Part shown: positions 31,315-37,240 of the stretch, piece after piece
Numbering within the stretch: position 1 is the first letter of the stretch
Layout: every line of letters starts with the position of its first letter
Source: Actinospica durhamensis
Lineage (GTDB): Bacteria; Actinomycetota; Actinomycetes; Streptomycetales; Catenulisporaceae
Direction: 5' to 3'
Length of the DNA stretch: 37,240 nt
Assembly: GCF_018139695.1 (NCBI RefSeq)
Contig: NZ_JAGSOG010000058.1
Location: 1 to 37,240 of the forward strand
Position numbers and translations under genes: made by a program
The notes under the pieces: model-generated
What the model saw: only the letters and a program-made list of their open reading frames with translations
Told to the model about the DNA's origin: nothing
Databases searched by the model: none

Positions 31315-32847
31315 ATGTCCAGCCACGTCACCACCGAGGGGTCCGCGGACGCGGCGGCGGCCGCCCGGGCCCGCGCCGTGCCGCTTCAACACCCTGATCG
31401 CCTGTACCTCGACGGACGGTGGGTCGAGCCCGCCGCCGCGTCGAGTTTCGCGATCGTCGACCCGGCGACCGAGGAGCTCTACTACCGGATCGCCTTGGCC
31501 GGAGCCGAGGACATGTCGGCGGCGATCGCCGCCGCGCGGCGCGCCTTCGACCGGTCCGAGTGGCCGCTGCTGGCGCCCGCCGAGCGCGCCGACTGGCTGC
31601 GCAAGATCGCCGACGGGCTGCGCCGGCGCGCGGGCGACGCGAGTGAGCTCTGGACGCGCCAGGTCGGTGTCCTGCACTCGATGTCGGTGGCCTCCATCGA
31701 GCGCGTCGGCGCGCACTACGACTACTACGCCGACCTCGCCGCGGACTTCCCGTTCGAGGTGCGCCACCAACCGATGCAGGGCGCCTTCGGCTCCGTGGTG
31801 CGCGAGCCGGTCGGCGTCGTGGGCGCGATCGTCGCGTGGAACACGCCGATGTCCCTGGCCGCCTACAAGGTCGCGCCGGCCCTGCTGGCCGGGTGCACCG
31901 TCGTGCTGAAGGCTCCGCCGGAGGCGCCGGGCGAGGCCTACGTGCTCGCCGAGGTGGCCGAGGAGATCGGCCTGCCCGCGGGAGTCCTGAACGTGCTCAC
32001 GGCCGACCGCGAGGTCTCCGAGCAGCTGGTGCGCGACCCGCGCGTGGACAAGATCGCCTTCACCGGTTCGAGCGTGGTGGGGCGGCGGATCGCGAGCATC
32101 TGCGGCGACCGGATGGCCCGCTACACCCTCGAACTCGGCGGCAAGTCGCCGGCCGTGGTCTTCGACGACTACGACCTGGAGACCGCGGCCACGCTGCTCG
32201 CCAACGCCGAGTGCACCCTCAACGGCCAGGTGTGCTCCTCGCTCACCCGCGTCATCGTCAGCCGCCACCGCCACGACGCGTTCGCCGAGGCCCTCGGCGC
32301 GGCCTTCGGCGCGGTGCGCATCGGAGACCCCTTCGATGCCGCCTCGCAGCTCGGGCCGCTGGCCATGGAACGCCAGCGCGACCGGGTGGAGGACTACATC
32401 GCCAAGGGCGTGGCCGAGGGCGCCAGGCTCGTCACCGGCGGCGCCCGGCCCGACGGGTTCGAGCGCGGCTTCTACATCCAGCCGACCGTCTTCGCCGGCG
32501 TGGACAACCAGGCCACGATCGCGCAGGAGGAGATCTTCGGCCCCGTGCTGAGCGTCATCCCCGCCGACGACGAGGAGCACGCGATCGAGCTGGCCAACGA
32601 GACGGTGTTCGGCCTCAACGCGACCGTCTTCACCGACGACGTGGACCGCGCCCACCGTGCCGCCCGCCGGCTGCGCTCGGGCACGGTCGGGCACAACGGC
32701 TACCGCACCGACCCGCGCATGGGCTTCGGCGGCTTCAAGCAGTCCGGCGTCGGACGCGAGGGCGGCCGGGACGGGCTGCTGCCGTATCTCGAGTCCAAGA
32801 CCGTGATTCTGGACGGCCTGCCGACCGGGTACGACCCGCTCGGCTGA
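31315..32847 (+). CDS. Aldehyde dehydrogenase (NAD(P)+-dependent)
   Basis: 510 residues from the ATG at 31315 (GGAGG 5 nt upstream). Catalytic residues are intact: Asn176 (VAWNTPMSLAAYKVAPALLA), Glu273 (TLELGGKSPAVVFDD), Cys307 (LNGQVCSSLTRV); the cofactor Lys lies in TVVLKAPPEAP and the FTGSSVVG loop is present. It would oxidise an aldehyde, probably made by the downstream SDR, to a carboxylic acid. The substrate is unknown; relatives act on terpenoid or aromatic aldehydes. First gene of the plus-strand arm, 76 bp before the SDR. Confidence 0.93.
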   Translation: MSSHVTTEGSADAAAAARARAVPLQHPDRLYLDGRWVEPAAASSFAIVDPATEELYYRIALAGAEDMSAAIAAARRAFDRSEWPLLAPAERADWLRKIADGLRRRAGDASELWTRQVGVLHSMSVASIERVGAHYDYYADLAADFPFEVRHQPMQGAFGSVVREPVGVVGAIVAWNTPMSLAAYKVAPALLAGCTVVLKAPPEAPGEAYVLAEVAEEIGLPAGVLNVLTADREVSEQLVRDPRVDKIAFTGSSVVGRRIASICGDRMARYTLELGGKSPAVVFDDYDLETAATLLANAECTLNGQVCSSLTRVIVSRHRHDAFAEALGAAFGAVRIGDPFDAASQLGPLAMERQRDRVEDYIAKGVAEGARLVTGGARPDGFERGFYIQPTVFAGVDNQATIAQEEIFGPVLSVIPADDEEHAIELANETVFGLNATVFTDDVDRAHRAARRLRSGTVGHNGYRTDPRMGFGGFKQSGVGREGGRDGLLPYLESKTVILDGLPTGYDPLG

Positions 32848-32923
32848 GCCCGCGCGCGCACCATCCTTCACCCCTCGGCCGCCCTCGCGGCCGGGCTTTC
32901 ATCCGCTACACCAGGAGAGACTC

Positions 32924-33781
32924 ATGTCGGGACGCGTTGAGGGCAAGGTCGCCTTCATCACGGGTGCCGCCCGCGGACAGGGCCGCAGCCACGCCGTTCG
33001 TCTGGCCGAGGAGGGCGCGGACATCATCGCCGTGGACCTGCTCGAGGACATCGCCACGGCGCCCTATCCGCTGGCCACCAAGGAAGACCTCGACGAGACC
33101 GTGCGCCAGGTCGAGGCGCTCGGCCGCCGCATCGTCGCCCGGCAGGCCGACGTGCGGGTGCTCGCGGAGCTGCAGGCGGCGGTGGACCAGGGCGTGGCCG
33201 AGCTCGGCAAGCTCGACATCGTGGTGGCCCAGGCCGGAATCCTGACGATGGGTTCGAACACGCCGCAGGCCTTCCTCGACGTCGTGCAGGTGAACCTGCT
33301 CGGCGTGATCAACGCGTGTACCGCCGCCGCGGCGCACCTCGGCCCGGGCGCGTCGATCATCCTGACCGGCTCGACCGCGGCCCTGCTGGCCGGATCCGTG
33401 GACATCACCGGCGCCGGCGGCCTCGGCTACGCGCACTCCAAGCGGCACGTCGCCCGGTTCGGGCACGACCTCGCCCGCGTCTACGCCGAGCAGCAGATCC
33501 GGGTCAACGTCATCCACCCGACGAACGTCGACACCGGCATGATGGACAACGACTTCATGTACCACGCGTTCCGGCCGGATCTGGAGAACCCGACGCGCGA
33601 GGACATGATCCCGTCGCTGGAGACCAAGTCCCCGATGGGTGTGCCATGGCTCTCGCCGCACGACGTCTCGGAGGCCGTGCTCTACTTCGCCTCGGACGCG
33701 GCCCGGTGGGTCACCGGCCAGCAGCTCAAGCTCGACGGCGGCCAGCTGCTGCCGATCGGGAACGCCGGAGTGCCCGCGTAG
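32924..33781 (+). CDS. Mycofactocin-coupled SDR-family alcohol dehydrogenase
   Basis: 285 residues. Start supported by AGGAGAG. The N-terminus GRVEGKVAFITGAARGQGRS and then SHAVRLAEEGADIIAVDLLE is characteristic of the mycofactocin-associated SDR group (carveol-dehydrogenase-like), as is the insert YPLATKEDLDETVRQVEALG between the second and third strands. The catalytic residues are Ser150, Tyr169 and Lys173 (GYAHSKRHVARFG). Members hold NAD(H) tightly and pass electrons to mycofactocin (established for the family); no mycofactocin biosynthesis genes are in the window. It would oxidise a secondary alcohol feeding the aldehyde dehydrogenase or a parallel step. Confidence 0.9.
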   Translation: MSGRVEGKVAFITGAARGQGRSHAVRLAEEGADIIAVDLLEDIATAPYPLATKEDLDETVRQVEALGRRIVARQADVRVLAELQAAVDQGVAELGKLDIVVAQAGILTMGSNTPQAFLDVVQVNLLGVINACTAAAAHLGPGASIILTGSTAALLAGSVDITGAGGLGYAHSKRHVARFGHDLARVYAEQQIRVNVIHPTNVDTGMMDNDFMYHAFRPDLENPTREDMIPSLETKSPMGVPWLSPHDVSEAVLYFASDAARWVTGQQLKLDGGQLLPIGNAGVPA

Positions 33782-33896
33782 TCCCGGCAACGCCCCGCCG
33801 GCGGCGGCCGCCCTGCGCACGCGCGTGTGGCGGCCGCCGCCTTTCCCGCGCCGAAACCCGATCGCCGGGCCGGCCGGTGCCTGTCAGACTGCTGCC

Positions 33897-34124
33897 ATGG
33901 CACACGGCACGGTCAAGTTCTACAAGGCCGAGAAGGGCTGGGGGGCGATCGCCTCGCCCGACCTGCCCCCGGGCTTCGACGCGTGGGTCCACTTCAGCGT
34001 CATCGACATGGTCGGCTACCGCGCCCTCGAACCCGGTGACCAGGTCGAGTTCGACTACGAACAGGCGCAGCAGGACAGCTTCCGCTTCCGGGCGACCCGC
34101 GTCCGCAAGCTCTCCGGCGGATGA
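33897..34124 (+). CDS. Cold-shock-domain protein with variant RNP motifs
   Basis: 75 residues. A single cold-shock domain: GTVKFYKAEKGWGAIASPDL, then WVHFSVI. RNP1 reads KGWGAI where classical Csp has KGFGFI, so one RNA-stacking Phe is Ala; RNP2 has WVHFS. Small actinobacterial CSD proteins with KGWGAI exist and are probably nucleic-acid binders of altered specificity. No Shine-Dalgarno precedes the ATG; CAGACT 7 nt upstream could be a -10 giving a leaderless mRNA. A strong terminator follows directly. Confidence 0.85.
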   Translation: MAHGTVKFYKAEKGWGAIASPDLPPGFDAWVHFSVIDMVGYRALEPGDQVEFDYEQAQQDSFRFRATRVRKLSGG

Positions 34125-34126
34125 GC

Positions 34127-34178
34127 AACGGCCGCCGTGCCGTCTCGACCACAGCCGAGACGGCACGACGGCCGTTTT
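34127..34178. terminator. Strong bidirectional terminator between CSD gene and pntB
   Basis: Arms AACGGCCGCCGTGCCGTCTC and GAGACGGCACGACGGCCGTT pair almost perfectly around an 8-nt loop and are followed by TTTT on the plus strand and preceded by AA on the other, placing it between two convergent genes. Confidence 0.88.
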
Positions 34179-34194
34179 CGCGCGCGGCGGCGCG

Positions 34195-35625
34195 TTACGC
34201 GAGGACGGGCACGGCGGCGAGCGCGCCCACGATCTCATCGACCCTGGTCTTGGCGTCGCCGAAGAGCATGGCGGCGTTCTCGCGGTAGAACAGCGGGTTG
34301 GGGACGCCGGCGTAGCCGCTGGCCATGGAGCGCTTGAAGACCACGACGTTCGCGGCCTCCCACACGCGCAGCACCGGCATGCCGGCGATCGGGCTGCCCG
34401 GGTCCTCGGCGGCGGACGGGTTGACGGTGTCGTTGGCGCCGATGACCAGGACGACGTCGGTGGCACCGAGGTCGTCGTTGATCTCGTCCATCTCCAGCAC
34501 GATGTCGTAGGGCACCTTCGCCTCGGCCAACAGCACGTTCATATGGCCGGGCAGGCGACCGGCGACCGGGTGGATGCCGAAGCGCACCTGAACGCCGCGG
34601 CCGCGCAGGATCCGGGTGAGTTCGGCCACCGGGTACTGCGCCTGGGCCACGGCCATGCCGTAGCCCGGGGTGATCACCACGCTGGACGCGGCGGCGAGCA
34701 GCTCGGCGGTCTCGGCGGCCGAGATCTCCCGGTGGGTGCCGGCCTGCGCGTCGTCAGACCTCTGCGGTGCCTCGATGCCGAAGCCGCCGGCGATGACGGA
34801 GACGAAGGAGCGGTTCATCGCGCGGCACATGATGTAGGACAGGTACGCGCCCGAGGAGCCGACCAGCGCGCCGGTGATGATGAGCAGGTCGTTGTCGAGC
34901 AGGAAGCCGCTGGCGGCCGCGGCCCAGCCGGAGTAGCTGTTGAGCATGGAGACCACGACCGGCATGTCGCCGCCGCCGATCGAGGCGACCAGGTGCCAGC
35001 CGAAGAGCAGGGCGAGCGCGGTCACCGCGATGATCGCCCACAGCGCGGGGTGGGCGACGAACAGCACCGTCAGGACGGCGAAGGCCAGCAGCGCGCCCAG
35101 GTTCAGCAGGTTCTTGCCCGGCAGCACCAGCGGCGCGGACTTGATCCGCGCGCTCAGCTTCAGGTTCGCCACGATCGAGCCGGTGAAGGTGACGGCGCCG
35201 ATGAAGATGCCGATGAACACCTCGGCGTGGTGGATGTGCAGCAGGGAGCCGGCGAAACCGCCGATGCCGTCGTGCTCCACCTCGACGTAGGAGGCCCAGC
35301 CGACCAGCACGGCGGCCAGGCCGACGAAGGAGTGCAGCAGGGCGATCAGTTCGGGCATGCCGGTCATCTGCACGATCCGGGCCCGCCACAGGCCGATCGC
35401 GCCGCCGCCGATGATCGCGGCGGCGAGGATCAGCGCGGTCGTGCCGCGCGCGGAGCTGTCGTGCACGGTCAGGCCGATGGTGGCGGCCAGTGCGACGACC
35501 ATACCGGTCACACCGTAGGCCCAGCCTTGTCTTGCACTCTCGTGCCTGCTCAGGCCGGCCAGGGAGAGAATGAACAACAGCGCGGCGACCAGGTACGCCG
35601 CGGTGGCTATCGAGGCTGCGGACAC
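34195..35625 (-). CDS. pntB: NAD(P) transhydrogenase subunit beta
   Basis: 476 residues, usual length. About nine membrane helices at the N-terminus ([20 protein letters not shown] onward) form most of the proton channel; the C-terminal NADP(H)-binding domain III includes [40 protein letters not shown] and [20 protein letters not shown], all hallmark motifs. Inner-membrane partner of PntA; couples proton entry to NADPH formation. GTG start lies 1 bp after the pntA stop, so translation is coupled. TAA stop, uncommon in this window. Confidence 0.96.
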   Translation of the reverse strand: MSAASIATAAYLVAALLFILSLAGLSRHESARQGWAYGVTGMVVALAATIGLTVHDSSARGTTALILAAAIIGGGAIGLWRARIVQMTGMPELIALLHSFVGLAAVLVGWASYVEVEHDGIGGFAGSLLHIHHAEVFIGIFIGAVTFTGSIVANLKLSARIKSAPLVLPGKNLLNLGALLAFAVLTVLFVAHPALWAIIAVTALALLFGWHLVASIGGGDMPVVVSMLNSYSGWAAAASGFLLDNDLLIITGALVGSSGAYLSYIMCRAMNRSFVSVIAGGFGIEAPQRSDDAQAGTHREISAAETAELLAAASSVVITPGYGMAVAQAQYPVAELTRILRGRGVQVRFGIHPVAGRLPGHMNVLLAEAKVPYDIVLEMDEINDDLGATDVVLVIGANDTVNPSAAEDPGSPIAGMPVLRVWEAANVVVFKRSMASGYAGVPNPLFYRENAAMLFGDAKTRVDEIVGALAAVPVLA

Positions 35626-35626
35626 G

Positions 35627-37180
35627 TCAGTTCCCCTTGCTGAACATGGCGAGCATGCGGCGGGTGACCGCGAAGCCGCCGAAGATGTTGATGGAGGCGA
35701 GCAGGATCGCGATCCCGGCCAGCACCTGGATCGGGTGCACGCCGAGGCCCGCCTGCACCAGCGCGCCGACGACGATGACGCCGGAGACGGCGTTGGTCAC
35801 GCTCATCAGGGGCGTGTGCAGGGCGTGGTGGACCTTGCCGATGACGTAGAACCCGATGACGATCGCGAGCGTCAGCACGGTGAAGTCCTGCGGGATCGGC
35901 GCCGGGGCCAGTGCGACCACCAGCCAGAACACCGCGATCCCGGCCAGCACCAGGGCGAACCGCGCGGCGGCGGAGAGCGGGACCCGCTTCGGCTTGGCCG
36001 ACACGGGGGCTGACACCGCCGGCGCCGCGGGGGCCGCACTGACCTGGACGGGCGGCGGGGGCCAGAGCCTCTCGCCCTTCCCGGTCCCGGTGGCGCGCAC
36101 CACGGTGATGCCGCGCTGCACGACGTCGTCGAGGTCGAGCACGACCTCGCCGTCCTTGGCCGGGGTCAGCAGCTTGAGCAGGTTGACCAGGTTGGTGCCG
36201 TAGAGCTGGCTGGCCTGGGTGGGCAGGCGCCCGGCGAGGTCGGTGTAGCCGAGGATGCTCACCCCGTTCTCGGTCACGACCTTCTGCCCCGCCACGCTGC
36301 CCTCGACGTTGCCGCCCATGCCGGCCGCCATGTCCACGATCACCGACCCGGCCTTCATCGCGGCGACGTCGGCCCGCGTGATCAGCTTCGGGGCCGGGCG
36401 TCCGGGGATGAGCGCGGTGGTGATGACGATGTCGACGTCAGCGGCCTGATCCGCGTACAGCTTCGCCGCGGCCTCGTTGTAGAGGTCTGAGGTGGCCTTG
36501 GCGTAGCCGTCGGTGGACGCCTGCGCCTGCTCGTCCACCACGACCGGCAGGAACTGGCCGCCGAGCGACTTGACCTGGTCGGCCACCTCGGGCCGCGGGT
36601 CGGTGGCGCGCACGATGGCGCCGAGGCTGCTGGCCGCGCCGATCGCGGCCAGCCCGGCCACGCCCGCTCCGGCCACCAGCACCTTCGCCGGGGGCACCTT
36701 GCCCGCGGCGGTGACCTGGCCGGTGAAGAAGCGGCCGAACTCGTGCGCGGCCTCGACCACGGCGCGGTACCCGGCGATGTTCGCCATGCTGGACAGGACG
36801 TCGAGGGACTGGGCTCGGCTGATCCGGGGCACGGTGTCGATCGCGAGCACGGTCAGGTCCCGCGCCGCGAGCACCTCCACGAGCTCCGGATTGAGTGCCG
36901 GGGCCAGCGTCGAGACCAGGTATGCGCCGTCCTTGAGCTTCTGCACGTCCTCGGGCGCGGGGCCGTTCACGCGCAGGACGACGTCGGCGCCCCACGCGTC
37001 CTCGCCGCTGCCGAGCGCGGCACCGGCCTCGGCGTAGGCGGGGTCGGCGAACGCGGAGAGCGCACCGGCTCCGCGCTCGATCACCACGTCGTATCCGAGG
37101 CCGATGAGCTGTCTGACGGTCGCGGGCGTCGCGGCCACCCGGGTCTCCCCGGTCGGCTCGCGGGTCACTCCGATGAGCAT
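35627..37180 (-). CDS. pntA: NAD(P) transhydrogenase subunit alpha
   Basis: 517 residues. The N-terminal NAD(H)-binding domain I (residues 1-370) starts [20 protein letters not shown] and contains [20 protein letters not shown] and [21 protein letters not shown] Pro/Ala linker near 385-405 leads to the membrane part of about four helices ([20 protein letters not shown] ... [20 protein letters not shown]), so alpha is in one piece as in E. coli rather than split into PntAA and PntAB. AAGGAG precedes the ATG at 37180. First gene of the pntAB operon; the rest of the window (37181-37240) shows nothing further. Confidence 0.96.
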   Translation of the reverse strand: MLIGVTREPTGETRVAATPATVRQLIGLGYDVVIERGAGALSAFADPAYAEAGAALGSGEDAWGADVVLRVNGPAPEDVQKLKDGAYLVSTLAPALNPELVEVLAARDLTVLAIDTVPRISRAQSLDVLSSMANIAGYRAVVEAAHEFGRFFTGQVTAAGKVPPAKVLVAGAGVAGLAAIGAASSLGAIVRATDPRPEVADQVKSLGGQFLPVVVDEQAQASTDGYAKATSDLYNEAAAKLYADQAADVDIVITTALIPGRPAPKLITRADVAAMKAGSVIVDMAAGMGGNVEGSVAGQKVVTENGVSILGYTDLAGRLPTQASQLYGTNLVNLLKLLTPAKDGEVVLDLDDVVQRGITVVRATGTGKGERLWPPPPVQVSAAPAAPAVSAPVSAKPKRVPLSAAARFALVLAGIAVFWLVVALAPAPIPQDFTVLTLAIVIGFYVIGKVHHALHTPLMSVTNAVSGVIVVGALVQAGLGVHPIQVLAGIAILLASINIFGGFAVTRRMLAMFSKGN

Positions 37181-37240
37181 TGTCGGACTCCTTGAAAAGC
37201 GGGACTGCTGCTGCGGATGGAGCGCAGGCGGGCAGGGGGC

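Overview
The window is about 37 kb of very GC-rich DNA with strong third-position G/C bias, frequent GTG starts, ATGA/GTGA gene overlaps and gene families typical of Actinomycetota (ABC sugar operon without its own ATPase, mycofactocin-type SDR, IclR/MarR/TetR/ArsR regulators). A streptomycete- or Catenulispora/Actinospica-like soil actinomycete is the best guess; no rRNA or other phylogenetic marker is present.

Left end (1-6856, minus strand): a guanidine-degradation operon. A guanidine-I (ykkC) riboswitch is readable at 6764-6856. It precedes an APC-type permease, two DUF1989 proteins (urea carboxylase-associated proteins 2 and 1, the family now known as carboxyguanidine deiminase CgdAB), the carboxyltransferase half of a urea/guanidine carboxylase, and allophanate hydrolase (cut by the window edge). 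Together they would import guanidine, carboxylate it, deiminate it to allophanate and release ammonia. The biotin carboxylase and biotin carrier domains are not in the window. Two short in-frame repeats stand out: one around the allophanate hydrolase start, one inside UAAP2.

6968-16180: an accessory block of poorly known genes: a ParB-like-fold protein, a two-gene unit of unknown function, several lone hypotheticals, a GNAT acetyltransferase, a large solenoid-repeat membrane protein, a truncated IS982-family transposase, a non-coding stretch rich in inverted repeats with an orphan minus-strand terminator, and a small membrane protein followed by an unusual XRE + cNMP-binding-fold + Crp-HTH regulator.

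16504-22474: a KimA-type potassium importer; a divergent SDR/TetR pair sharing two copies of a 21-bp palindrome; a TMEM175-type channel; and an ArsR-type regulator with an MFS exporter behind a palindromic operator.

22491-26886: a sugar-type ABC importer (lipoprotein plus two permeases) with CGAAA-type operator candidates and a promoter candidate, then a MarR regulator. 27093-33781: an IclR-controlled catabolic locus in two divergent arms, MFS-VOC-EthD on the minus strand and aldehyde dehydrogenase plus mycofactocin-coupled SDR on the plus strand, with CTTAAG-centred operators between them. 33897-37180: a cold-shock-domain protein, a strong bidirectional terminator, and the pntAB proton-translocating transhydrogenase operon.

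The main points of interest are the riboswitch-controlled guanidine operon with a split carboxylase, the reiterated start-site repeat before allophanate hydrolase, the XRE-Crp fusion with its small membrane partner and structured upstream region, and the SDR that lacks the YxxxK catalytic pair.
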